DNA of 64,000 nt, from assembly GCA_003952965.2 (NCBI GenBank), contig CM025849.1:8059243-8123242 (forward strand), read 5' to 3'. This DNA is from Morella rubra. Its lineage: Eukaryota; Streptophyta; Magnoliopsida; Fagales; Myricaceae. Numbering within the stretch: position 1 is the stretch's first letter; every line of letters starts with the position of its first letter. The notes beneath the pieces are model-generated. The model was not told where the DNA came from and ran no database searches. It worked only from the letters and a program-made list of their open reading frames with translations. A program made the translations under genes and the position numbers. Shown piece after piece: positions 33,947-44,990 of the stretch.

Positions 33947-36179
33947 TATTTTCTAAAACAACCTTCCAACTTTCTACTAACTTTTCACAAATACGAAAAA
34001 AATTTCTTCCTAAAACTTGAAATATAAAATTTTTTTGACATGCGAAAAGACTAACTTAAGGTGTTTCTATGCAAATCAACAAACATAAAATATGGCTATA
34101 TCTCAATAGAAATATGTGCGTCTGCATTTAAATTGAAATAACGAAAAAAGAACATAACCGAAACGACAAAGAAAGACGAATTCAACGAGTTGATAATTAT
34201 ATTAGAGCGGAGTTTACGAGGAAAATCAATACTTCTTTTAAGCAAATTGAAAACGAGAAACAATTATCAATATCTTTCGAGGAAAAATTCACATCAAAAG
34301 ACAACAGATCCAACTAGTTAAGGTGTTACAGTTTTACGGAAATCACCAAATTAAAAAATGGATGTAATATTCTGGTGATAAAAAAAGGTGCTTCTTGGAT
34401 GACGCTTGAACTCAAAAGAATTTTTTTATGAAATTCAAAAGATAATACACTAACATCGTTTGAGGCAAAATTAGCTTCAGAAACACGACAGATCTTGTCG
34501 TACAACATAACTAAAGTGCCACTGTATTATGGAAATTACCAAATTAAAAAGGCTATCTCTCAGAGCAAAAAGAACAGAAGAGATCTGGTTAATTCTGGAT
34601 GGCATTAAAGATAAAACTAGTGTCTAGCTCGTCTACGCATCCTGCAACGCAACGGGCCGTGGGTGTTAAATTTAGGGCTTATTTGATTGCGGGTTCAAGT
34701 CGTGGTTTGAATCTAAATTATTCGTGCGCGTTTGGCATGATTTATCAGTACAGGAACGCAACACGTGTGACCACCTAATTGGTCATGTGTTTCAAAAGAC
34801 GCTCAAAGTATACCTGAGATTCTCCTCAAGAAATTTGGATCTGTTCCCTGTCATGCTACAGTACGGATCCAAAAATATTGGGCAATTTGTCCGCTCGAAC
34901 TGGAAGTCTGCAACCTTTAGTGGCTAGATAACTCCTGCACACTGGAGGGGTTTGTTGTGGTTAATTTAAATGGACCTTAAAAAACAGAGAAAAAAAACCA
35001 AAATAAAATGAATAAAAACTTGTCAGGAGACATCTATCAGATCTGGTTGGATGACATACTCAGCGGAAGATAATGATTCCACCATTGAAGCCAGTTCTCG
35101 AAAACTCCGGGGATGTTCCATCAGATCTCTCGGGGTGCTAGCGAGCTGCCCAATCAGATCTGATTGGACGAATTACCTAGAGCGAACTGACCAAATCTCT
35201 TAGCCAAAAAAAGAAAAAGAAAAGAACTGACCAAATCTGACTCGGTGCCCAGCTGATCTAGTATGTGATCAATCAGATCTGTCAGGGTGCTAGGAGATGT
35301 GACTCTTGGTCTTGGGATTCATGAACTTGAAAAGAAAAAGAAAGGTTAGGAAGAGTGGATCAGGCAAAATTTCACATCAGAACACAACGCTTATGTATCG
35401 CGAAGAAAACGCGTAAAGTCGTTTAACTTAATTAAATACGTCGAAAAGGGGCTAGAGGAAGACTAGTGCGTCTGTTTGCACTTGTGTTTTCGCGGTTAAC
35501 GAGGGACAACGAGGCATCTAAAAAAAACAGAAAGAGGGACAACGAGGGTAATGCTGGCAAATTGGCAATGGACATTTTAGAGTCAGCGAGTGTAATTATT
35601 TAGTAGGAAAGTATCAGTGAAAAATAATAATAATAATAATATTAGGGGACACAGCGAGAAATCACGAAGAATGAACCTTTCGTTCGTCTTCTGACTTGTT
35701 CTTTTTGAGCCGTAAGGCTCCACACGCTCTCCTTAAGATATATTTCCTCGAAATTCCTTTTCCAGTTTTAAGAAAACTGATTCACAACATCATTGACTGG
35801 ATTAGGTATCACTTGACGTCGGTGGTTTTCATAGAACCTTCGTAGGAACTCCTTAATTAAGACAGGCAATATGTTCAAAAGGTGATCTTGCTCTCAGTTT
35901 CTAATGTTCAAGCATATGGCTGCCCCTGCCCAGGAGCCCCTGATCTCAATACAGCCAACAAAATCCAACTCCCTAGTTGTAAATGTTGGACACTGGACTA
36001 TGAAGGTTTTTCTTATTTTGCCAAGTACCTAAAAGAAGAACATAAATCAGCAGGTTAGGTGACCTTACGGCCTAAAATCAACTTCAAAGCGTTACTGTTC
36101 TTATTCTCAATATAGCTTACGATATAAATCAGCCCAAACAAAGTCTTAATTGAACAATCTTTTGTATATAGAGATTAAT
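33947..36179. other. 5' flank of block B multi-TIR unit, duplicated at 59630-62011
   Basis: No gene is recognised. This presumed promoter region is nearly identical to 59630-62011. It has four TCAGATCT words at 35037-35044, 35121-35128, 35154-35161 and 35273-35280, with the phrase 'ggtgctag' after two of them. Small plus-strand frames (34724-34927; about 35905-36054) persist in both copies, but that may only reflect recent duplication. Confidence 0.5.
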
Positions 36180-36532
36180 TGTCTATGTTTGCAGACTTGT
36201 TGGCCATGGCGAAACGGATGCTCTATTGGCTTTAGTTTTAAGCATCCAGACAAGTTCAGCTTTTCAAGAGATTTTAAGGTAGAAATGTTGCTAGGAAGAT
36301 ATCTGAGGTTCGTGCACCCTTTTAAATTCAGCAAAACAAGCTCTTTCAGATGTCCGATAGACTCATGCAGCTCAACCAAGTTTGTGCATTCATCACAAAC
36401 TCGCACGAGTGTGCAAGGGCGCACATAGGAGTCGCAGATTACACACTTCCCGTCTCATTTCTCACAAAGTCATCCAATGGCAATTCCTGGCTGCTTACGG
36501 CACATAATCAAATCCGGATGATGCTTCGCCAT
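36180..36532 (-). pseudogene. Chimeric remnant: 5' half of a PHF5A/SF3b14b copy joined to a TNL LRR piece
   Basis: From an ATG at 36532 the minus strand reads [20 protein letters not shown], the exact start of plant PHF5A (SF3b14b/Rds3), then loses frame, and re-enters as [13 protein letters not shown]. At about 36386 it changes directly to [40 protein letters not shown] and [15 protein letters not shown], leucine-rich repeats of a TNL gene. The PHF5A sequence continues normally (NYGSFQGRC) in the other copy at 52038-52373, so the junction is a recombination point. Flanking sequence (36540-36900) also matches 52374-52710. Confidence 0.85.
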
Positions 36533-36914
36533 GCTTTCCTGAAACAAGCTCCTTCTCCATGGATAGGAATAAGTACAAAAGTGTGCAAAGATCCCTGCAT
36601 GGCATGTTTCTGACATATCAGCAGGAACACAGAAAAGTAAAGACGACATTATAAACAATCCTTTAAAAAATCAGAATCTCCATTTATAAATAAGAACAAA
36701 ATCCACACATGGGATATTAATGCCTAGCAACAGAAATACACTGAGCAACACCAACAGCCCGGATTAGATAACTGCCTATTCACGACATAACCACAGCTCT
36801 CACGGAAATCTCAAATTTTGCCCCCTACTAACTCAATCGAACCTAAATTTTGTAGATTTTAGTCAAGCAAAATTGGAAGTGTGTCAGAATTTATACGCAT
36901 AGCAAGTATTTACG

Positions 36915-37190
36915 CCATGTTGTTGAGCATTCGAGGGGTTCACATGAAAAAAAAAAAAAAAAAAAAAAGTAAAAAAGGCACTACCTGGAATAAGCCTAGC
37001 CTTGAGAGAAAACCAAAAAAATGGAATCATTGATACATGGATGGCATAAATTAGTAGTCCAGGACAAAGAGGCTCCTCTCTTTGAAGCTCATGAACATCA
37101 TCCAGGAAGGTGCTAATTCCAGCTCACAACAAGGCAGAGACGAGGGGATCCATAAAGGACTTATAAAACGTGTCTTCACCTCTGACACTC
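36915..37190 (-). pseudogene. Degenerate TIR fragment downstream of block D
   Basis: The minus strand near 37080-37190 reads RGEDTFYKSFMDPLVSALL, a stop, then AGISTFLDDVHELQR, a worn TIR start. Sequence at about 36930-37030 matches the TIR-tail region that follows the NBS in block B (29300-29420). It overlaps the last codons of the block D NBS frame. The same fragment follows the block C NBS (about 55490-55570). Confidence 0.65.
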
Positions 37191-38898
37191 ATCAGCAAGT
37201 GTTATTTTCCTCTTTTTCTCTTTATGAATGTGAGGCGCAAGTGCTTGTTGCTCTATGGAGGCTGTGATCCTTCGTAATTCATCCAATTTCATTTCCCATT
37301 CACCAATGCTTCTTCCTCTTAGAAAAGAGCCAAAAAGCTTACGAGCTAATGGAACCCCTCCAATGCACTCTGCTGCAATACTCGAAAGCTCTGAGTGATC
37401 TTTGCTTTCATTAATATTCCCTTCAAAGGAATGCCAGCTGAAAAGTTCATTAGACTCCCAGTAATCCAATTCTTCAACCTTCATTTTTTCATCTACTCCA
37501 AGTTGAGTAAGTAATTGTTCATTTCTGGTCGTTACAATGATTCTGCTCCCCGGCCAAAGCCATTTACGATTTCCTGCTAATAAATGTACTTGTTGCATGC
37601 AATCCACATTATCAAGAACAATAAGAACTCTTTTGCCATGCAAGGATTTCTTAATCAACGCGATTCCTTCATATTCATTCACAATCTCCAAATTCTTCGT
37701 CTTCAAGATATTGTAAAGAAGTAGTTTTTGTAAATGAACAATACCATTGGGTTGTCCCGAAACTCCTTGAATATTCAGAAGAAAACTACTTCCTTCAAAA
37801 CTATGGCTCAATTGGTTAAAAACAGCCTCCGCTAGGGTTGTTTTGCCTATCCCACCGATTCCATAGATTCCCACGATGAAAACTTTAGGCGTTCCCAGAT
37901 TTAATAAACCTCTAAGTTTCTTCACACGAGAATACATTCCCCCATGAATCACATTAGGCAAAACTTTTTCAACAATCATCTTGATCAACTTTGATTCGTA
38001 CCTGATCATCAAAAAAATAATAAAAGGAGATAAAATTATGAAGAAAGCAATTTCTTTCCTTTCATGCATGGAGAAAGCATTAACTATATTTTGCTTAGGA
38101 TGGCCAGTTTCATTCCTCTTAGATATATTACATTTTATCTAAGAGGTCATCTTAAAATTAATTACCGATGCTATGACCAAGATCTCCTTCTAATTGGCAT
38201 GGTCTTCATATACTGATAAGAGTGGTCATGATATAGACAACAATTCACTATATTCAACCAAAATATGATATTTGTAATTCCATTTTAGGTTCACTTTTAT
38301 TCTTTCTTATTACTTCGTCTAAACTTTTTTTAAATGGCAAACAAAATGCAAGAAAATACACAAGCAGGCTGAAGAATTAATACCCGTTTGCCTGGTCTTT
38401 GAGAGACAAACCAGCACGGTTCCCAGCATTAGTAAGAGCTGCTCTCCAACGCTCTACCCTTTCTGCCTCAAACTTCTTTTTACGCCTCGCAAATGCCTTG
38501 GCGAAAGCGCCAGTTTGATTGCAAACATCTGAGGGGCTTACATTAAAAAAGATTGGAAGAAAAGAGTGGCCTCTGTTTTCCATACACTGCATGATCTCTG
38601 CAATCTCATCAAGGCACCACTTGGAAGAAGCGTAGCCTTTGGAGAAAACTACAACTGAAACACTTGATCCACGAATAGCATTGTTTAGGCCAGTAGAGAT
38701 GTTCTCCCCTCTCGTAAGCTTGTCATCAGTTAGGAAGGTGCTAATTCCGGCATGCCTCAGGGCAGAATTAAGGTGATCAGTGAATGTCTTGCCCGTGTCT
38801 TTACCTCTGAAACTCAAGAAGACATCGTAATTCCAACAATTTGAAGGAATTTTGGAAAATGGTGGAAGAGTTTCAAAAGCCTTAGGAAAGGAGGGCAT
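37176..38898 (-). CDS. TIR-NBS (TN) protein, block D; open throughout but lacks ARC2 and LRRs
   Basis: Two exons: 38384-38898 and 37176-38001 (phase 2 junction, GT-AG), 446 residues. The TIR is at about 20-165: YDVFLSFRGKDTGKTFTDHL, AGISTFLTDDKLTRGENIST and KGYASSKWCLDEIAEIMQ with the catalytic Glu. NBS: linker YESKLIKMIVEKV, P-loop GIYGIGGIGKTTLAEAVF, kinase 2 KRVLIVLDNVDCMQQ, RNBS-B SRIIVTTRNEQLL, GxP GGVPLARKLFG. It ends RRITASIEQQALAP plus a short new tail (HIHKEKKRKITLADECQR). The exon could extend upstream to an acceptor near 38955, but a 2-nt insertion there breaks the linker, so I use the ATG at 38898 (MPSFPKAFETLPPF). TN proteins lacking LRRs are known in plant immunity. It is the only alpha-type copy without a break in TIR and NBS. 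Confidence 0.75.
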
Positions 38899-39567
38899 GT
38901 AAACATCACTTCTTCAACAATATCGCTGATCAATTTTGATTCAGTATCCCTGATCATAAAATCAAAAGGACCATAAAACAGTCACATAGGCGTACAAGAA
39001 ACGAAAAAGAGGAAAAGAATTGAGAGTTCTCAGCACCCAAAGGATGTTCATCTCAGCCATTTGAGAACTTGAGAGTAACATGTCATCACAAACAATCAAG
39101 TCATGCAAAATTTCTTAAGATATCTTGGGAAAAAACCTTTCTATTTGTTAGTACTTATATTACCCTAATGGCATGCATAGCATTCTTTTTTTGGGGCCTA
39201 AACCGATAGCCTTCTAACGAAGACGTTTCCAAATGGGATTTATGTATTAAAAAAAAATTCAACTGATCATTTCTGCTCATTTTTCCACTGACTCTCCAGA
39301 TGTGGAACTTGCAAGACTTATGGTGTCTAATGAGATTCTTGCAATAGCTAAGATCGAGGATCTTCAACTTTTCTAGTATCTCTGAAAACAAAATTTTATT
39401 TAGATGAAAAACAGTTCTTGCAAGTAGTGCAGTTAATATCAAAACATCAATAAAAGCCGTAGGAAGAGTTGGTATACTCTGTTATCCGGCCACACGTGTT
39501 TGATTTTGTTGTGCTGCATGTCAAGAACAACGAGGTTCTCTAAAATTTAGGGGTGAAAACCGACTCC

Positions 39568-39633
39568 CTAGATTTCTGCCCATAATTGAATAGTCCTACT
39601 CTAGATTTCTGCCCATAATTGAATAGTCCTACT
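39568..39633. repeat. Perfect 33-bp tandem duplication within an LRR exon remnant
   Basis: The unit ctagatttctgcccataatt(...) occurs at 39568-39600 and 39601-39633 with no mismatch. It is a multiple of three, so it would add 11 codons, but both copies carry an in-frame stop relative to the LRR frame. Confidence 0.85.
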
Positions 39634-40433
39634 CTAAATGAAAATTATTGATTTGGAGCAGCCTCAAATTCTTCATGTTTGCAAATGCTTTAGTTTTCAA
39701 AGGTACATCTTTAATCACAGGTAAATTTAAGGCAAGACCCTCCACAGTATCTGATTCCTAGCAAAATACAAAGGAATTGAGGGCCGAAACAACTTATTTA
39801 GTTTTTAAATTTTATAGGCCGAGAGTCGAAACCAGGCCACTAAGATTCCTTAGCCTAGTCGGCCTCGATCAATTTGGGTCAGACCCAAATCTGAACAACC
39901 CTAACTACAACAATACAGTTGTTCTCAAATTATTAGTAATTTAGAGAGACAATGTGTCAAATTTAACAGTTTATGATTGAAATTGCAGTATATATATTAT
40001 ATCGGAATCTCTATCCAAGTTTTAAGAGATGGAGCAACAAAATTAAACTCTTATTGTCAAACAATGAACAAAATTAATTACTATATAGAGTACTCATGTC
40101 TCAAATCTATTCAGTAACCAGCTAGTAGAATTAATACATATGTAACAATTGGGGGTGTAGGTCGTACATGTAGAGTTTAAGGGAAGAGAGGCAAGCAATA
40201 AAGTAACCAATGTATTCATATTCGCAAGGAACAAATCAAGAATTAACATAGGTATAAAAAAATTAGACTTTGGAAACGACAATATTTTCTTTAATTAATT
40301 CTCTCAAAATATCTATGAAATTGTGCGGCCTCCACAATATATAATGCAAACCAAGTCGGAGAACACGAACAATATCTTTCTGGTGAATGATGCAACTGTA
40401 ATTTATTCATTCTCTCATCCTTTCCGAACACCA

Positions 40434-40558
40434 TTAATCGCCACCCCGAGCCCTAGTTTTGGGAGGATCATGCCCACTGTTTGCTGATGGTTCCTCATAG
40501 TCATCGACCCTTACGGCCATCAAAGATCTTCCCTCCATGGCCAACATGATTTCGTTCC
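40434..40558 (-). pseudogene. Orphan second exon of a PSY-like peptide gene, joined to the beta NBS
   Basis: From a TTTAG acceptor at 40558 the exon reads GNEIMLAMEGRSLMAVRV, then DDYEEPSANSGHDPPKTRAR and GGD to a stop at 40434. It is a close copy of exon 2 of the PSY gene at 43197-44606, including its acceptor, with similarity continuing into the 3' flank to about 40080. No signal-peptide exon lies upstream; instead the truncated NBS of the beta gene runs straight into it in a different frame. The peptide motif itself is intact, with DY, AN and HDP kept. Confidence 0.75.
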
Positions 40559-42577
40559 CTAAAGCATATTCCCCCATTCGACCTTTCACGAACAATCTCC
40601 CTTCCCATATCTCGAATCAGATCGTGCATCCTCAACTTATTATGATAATCAATTGTCACAAGAGACCTTTTCATGAGAATATTAATACCAATATTGGAAA
40701 AAGATCACATCCTTGGAAGATTCTGTTGACATATTCTTTTTCCATACCAATGAAAAAACAAGCAATATCAAGTAATATCTCTGTTGTTGTATCATCCAGG
40801 GAATCAAAGCTTATTTTGAATATTTTATTAATATTATGGTGAGGATTTTTTTGTAACTTTTCTAATGCACTTTTCCATTCAATAGTGCTTCTTCCTAATA
40901 GATAGGAACCAAGAACTTCAAGAGCTAATGGAAGCCCTCGAGTATAACTTACTACAGCAACAGAAAGCTCATGGTAGTCTTCAATTGGATTGGCCATCTT
41001 GAAAGCGTGCCAACTAAAAAGTTGAAGAGAGTCGGAGTCGGCCAATTCTTCAACTTCATATTTTTCATTCACCCCTAGTTGAGTCAACAAATGTTCATCT
41101 CTAGTCGTCTCGATGATTTTACTTCCCCAACCAAACCAATCAAAGTTTCCAACCAATGCGTACACTTGTTCCAACTGATCCACGTCATCAAGAACAACAA
41201 GAATCTTTTTGCGTTGAAGGGCTTTTTTGATCAAATTGATCCCTCTATCAACGCTCGAAATCATCAAGTTTTCCTTCTTCATGATCAATGTATCCAAAAG
41301 AAGTTGTCTTTGTAACTGAACCAAACCATTAGGTTGTTGTGAAGTTTCTTTAATGTTCAAAAGACAACTGCTTCCTTCGAATCCATCACGTATTTCGTTA
41401 TAGATTGCTTTGGCTAAGGTAGTTTTACCTATTCCACCTATTCCATAGATGCCAACACTGAGAACCTCGTCTCTTTCTATATCTAACAAAGTCTTTATAT
41501 TTTCTACACGAGGATTTATTCCTATTGGGTGTTTGGCAACATGCAAGTGAGCGCGCTTCAATTTGCCCAATATTTCTTGAACAATCTCCTTGATGAACTT
41601 TGCTTCATACCTGATCAAATTTGGATGTTAGTTATAAGAGACCAATACATCATCACTAGCAATTAAGTCATATTAATTTATTATAAATTTTTGTATAGAT
41701 ACATCAATCGAAATGCCAAAAAAAAAAAACAATAATATCCCTTTTTTTTTTTTTTTTATGCACGAGCCATTCATTGTGTAACAGTAATAAAGAATATTAC
41801 AATGAATTCTTCCCAAGTCTATGATATTCTATGTAACGACCATTCCAAGAGGCATGCATGGACTTTTTTTTTGGTCGTCTAAGAATGGAAACTAGGAAAT
41901 AAAATAAAAAATTATATAAAAAAAAAACAAAAACAAATACTACAACCCAAGTACCAACTTTTTTATGAATGGTTTTCAAATCGGTTTCCTTTAACATTTA
42001 AGAGAAAATAAATCAAAAGAGAATACAAAAACGAATTAAAAAAATCTATGAACAAGCGTACAAAAGACTATAGCACAATACCCGTTTGCAACACTTTCGA
42101 GATCCCAACCAGAATAGCTAGCAGCTTCTGTTAGCACTTCTCTCCACCTCTTTACCCTCTCCTTATCCTCCTCAAACCGCTCTTCGTGGGTAGCGAATGC
42201 TTCGGCAAAAGTTCCGCTCTGCTTTCGGACCTCCGCCGGGTTCACATGATAAAATATGGGAAAAAGAGCGTGGGTTTTGGTATTCTTACAGTGTAAAATC
42301 TCCACAAGCTCTTCAAGGCACCACGTAGAAGAGGCATAACCTTTGGAAAAAACGACGACGGACATCTTCGATCCACGAATCGCATTGATTAGTCCGGTAG
42401 AGATGTTCTCCTTCTTCGAAACTCCTCATCGTCCCGAAAGGTGCGAACTCCAACTTGCACCAAGGCAGTGTAGAGGTGATCGGTAAAATTCTTGCGGGTG
42501 TCCTCACCTCTGAAACTTAGGAAGACATCGTGATTCCAGTGAAGTTTGGAAGACGATAGAAGGTTTTGAGCAGCCAT

Positions 42578-43196
42578 AGAAATGAGGTGCTTGTTGGTTG
42601 AGTTTAACAGGATTGAAAAAGGAGATCACTAGTTCTCTGAGTTAACAGATCAGATATGAACACATCGTTTCGATAGCAGTTGGGAAATAGCTACATCAGA
42701 TATCTAATACTGGCGTGAAGTTAGAATATTAGCTTAATTAGGGGGCTGTACTATAATATATTTGGAATTTGGGAGACAATGTATCAAATTAATTGGAAAA
42801 GAGCACATACAGTAGTGTTGTTGATTCTTGTTGTAATTTGTAAGCTAAAATGAGTATTTGTGTTATAAAATGTTGGGAGGTTAAAATTTTAGAGTACCAG
42901 AATTTTAGTGAAAAAATAAAGATAGATAATTTGAATGAATTTTTTATATTTATTATAGAAAAAGGATAATTTGATAAGGAGAGAGATTATTTTATAATTA
43001 TTTTATTAGATAAAATTTCAGAGCACACAAAGCCTGGATGTAGGGAAGAAAGTAACAATATTTGTTCAAATTCGCAAAGAAACAATTCGTCGTGCCTCCA
43101 TGGTACAATGCAAAACACGTCGGAGAATACGAGCAATATCTTTCTATGCAGGAAGAAATGCAAGTTGCACCCGTTAACTCATTAGAGATGTATTTC
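42578..43196. other. Spacer between TIR-beta start and PSY stop codon
   Basis: No gene is recognised. About 42690-42850 is duplicated at about 47965-48160 (shared 'atatctaatactggcgtgaa' and 'cttaattagggggc' blocks). The right part should hold the PSY gene's 3' UTR. Confidence 0.5.
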
Positions 43197-44606
43197 TCAT
43201 CCTTTCCGACCACCCTTGCCACCCCAAGCCCTAGTTTTAGGAGGATCATGCCCACGGTTTGCTGATGGTTCATCGTAGTCATCGACCCTTATGGACATCA
43301 AAGATCTTCCCTCCATGGCTGACATGATTTCGTTCCCTATAGCATAATTCCCCCAATATTTGGTTAATATATAGAGACAGTACTTTTGTCGACCAATTAA
43401 TACATCAAATTAATAACTTGAACTTTCATTAATTTCCTACTATTTTGTTTTCCGGTCCGAATGAATATGATTTATTTTAAGAAATTCAACTAATTTGATT
43501 TTATACTTTGGTGGTATTCGGCTGTGAAATTTTGGGTGTTGGAAATTTTGAGTTGGTTGGTGAAAAAGTGAAGAAGAGAGATGATTGAAATTAATTTTTT
43601 ATATTTATTTAGAGTGAAAAGTGATGATTTGATGAGGAGAGAGAGAATTTTGGAAAGTTATTTTATTGGGGTGAAAATTTTGGCAGCCGAACACTACCTT
43701 TATGCCATGTTATTTATAGAAATGTCCCTTGTAATAAAGTAGTCAATATTACTTTGCATGAATGAATAACTGGAGACGAGGATCATTTGTCTCTTAATTA
43801 GCAAGTACTATAAGTAAAAAGAAGCAAGAAATTGACAAGTAGGGAAAAGTCACTTTACGGTCCCAAACTATCAAAATAATCTTAAATTGGGAAGAAAAAA
43901 AAATAAACAATCTTAAATTGGGTCACAATTATAAATTTTGACACATTGAGCTCCTAAACTTTTAAAATCACTCAATTTGCGCTCTGAAATAAAATTCAAT
44001 GGTCAAAACCATGCTACATGACTCATTTATAGCATGTACATGTGGCACGATTTTAACAATTAGATTTTTTTTAGGAGTGTGAATTAATGAAATTTGATAG
44101 TTCTTTGCCTCAATGTGTCAAAGGTGGCAGTTGAGACCTCTGTTTGATATTATTTTGGCAATTTGAAGGAACAAAGTGACTTTTAGGCTTGATATGTATG
44201 TAATTAAATATACAAAATTCAGTTTTATTAAGTGCATATTTTCGAACTCAAGACTTTTGTTCTAATGCTATTGTGAAATTATCATTTATTCTAAATTTTT
44301 AAATTTATATTTTTACCAAACTCCACCTCAGATAACCTTTTTATCAAATGACGTTAGACCGAGAAGACACATTAAAATTGAGAATAACTTCATCTTACAA
44401 TGCATGATGCATCTACAGTTATGCAATCATTATATTTTCTATTGTTCCCGCTCCAATTGATATGAGAGATTTATAGAAAGCTATAAGAATTGAGGGACAC
44501 ATTATATATATATATATATACCTGAAAGCGAAATGGTGTTTCGAGCAGAACACATTATCACAAAGCCAAGCAAGAGACAAAAACAGAGGCAAGCTCCAAT
44601 TGCCAT
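43197..44606 (-). CDS. PSY-like tyrosine-sulfated peptide precursor, 74 aa, two exons
   Basis: Exon 1 (44522-44606) encodes a signal peptide, MAIGACLCFCLLLGFVIMCS, ending ARNTISLS with a GT donor. Exon 2 (43197-43336) follows a TATAG acceptor in matching phase and encodes GNEIMSAMEGRSLMSIRV, DDYDEPSANRGHDPPKTR and AWGGKGGRKG. DYDEPSANRGHDP aligns with Arabidopsis PSY1 (DYGDPSANPKHDPGVPPS), sharing D-Y, P-S-A-N, and H-D-P. PSY peptides are secreted, sulfated on the Tyr of an acidic DY pair, and act through LRR receptor kinases on growth and stress balance. The intron is 1,185 nt, which is why no single frame shows the gene. A TATAAA lies about 65 bp upstream of the ATG. Sulfation and processing sites are inferred. 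Confidence 0.85.
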
Positions 44607-44669
44607 CTCCTCCCTCTGCTGCTGGTTGAGGCTCTCTCACCCCAATAAACCAAGTTGGTCATCATCTCC

Positions 44670-44679
44670 ATTTATAGGA
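44670..44679 (-). promoter_or_regulatory. TATA box of the PSY-like gene
   Basis: The minus strand reads CCTATAAATGG here, about 65 bp before the ATG at 44606. That leaves a leader of roughly 35 nt if transcription starts some 30 bp downstream. Confidence 0.55.
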
Positions 44680-44990
44680 CCAAAAGCGGTAGGAAAAAAA
44701 AAACACGTCACGCAATTATTGCCAGATAGGAGTTGACGTACGTTTCCGAATGTGGGTGCCACGTTCGACGCCTATGTGCGGAGTTGCCGCTGGCGGCCGA
44801 CGTCGCTTACTTTCCCAAAAAAGGGAACAGCTTCCTTTTCCATTTGAAAAGTAGCAATTTTATTATTATGTAGTGTATGGTTTTTTTCTCACACGGTCAG
44901 GTCCATATGTGGATGCCCGGTCTAACACGATGCAGTCCAAAGATTTTGTTTAGACACGAGACAGAAAACAGCTTTGAATGTTATTGGATT

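Larger units (their letters stand above)
31976..36241. repeat. Segmental duplication, copy in block B (partner 57711-62011)
   Basis: From the empty hAT site to the tail of an LRR fragment, this 4.3-kb stretch aligns with 57711-62011 throughout, with only scattered substitutions and short indels by eye. It holds TIR-gamma, TIR-epsilon and their 5' flank. The similarity continues, with less uniformity, downstream into TIR-alpha and the NBS. Confidence 0.85.
39155..42577 (-). pseudogene. TIR-NBS-LRR gene beta, broken
   Basis: The TIR exon 42082-42577 starts MAAQNLLSSSKLHWNHDVFL; a 1-nt deletion near 42415 shifts the frame, after which VVVFSKGYASSTWCLEELVE continues. The NBS exon, from 41610, is open through P-loop GIYGIGGIGKTTLAKAIY, KKILVVLDDVDQLEQV, GSKIIETTRDEHLL, GLPLALEVLGSYL and LLDIACFFIG, shifts near 40675, then gives KLRMHDLIRDMGREIVRERS (the MHD motif). 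There it is cut at about 40575 by PSY-derived sequence. LRR pieces follow at about 39460-39757 (EGLALNLPVIKDVPLKTKAF, AFANMKNLRLLQ, a stop, LVVLDMQHNKIKHVW) and 39155-39390 (ILEKLKILDLSYCKNLI). Exon order matches ordinary TNL genes, so this was once complete. Confidence 0.85.

Noticed and set aside
34724-34927. 67-codon plus-strand frame preserved almost exactly at 60456-60659
   Set aside because: The preservation is explained by the recent 4.3-kb duplication; there is no family resemblance.
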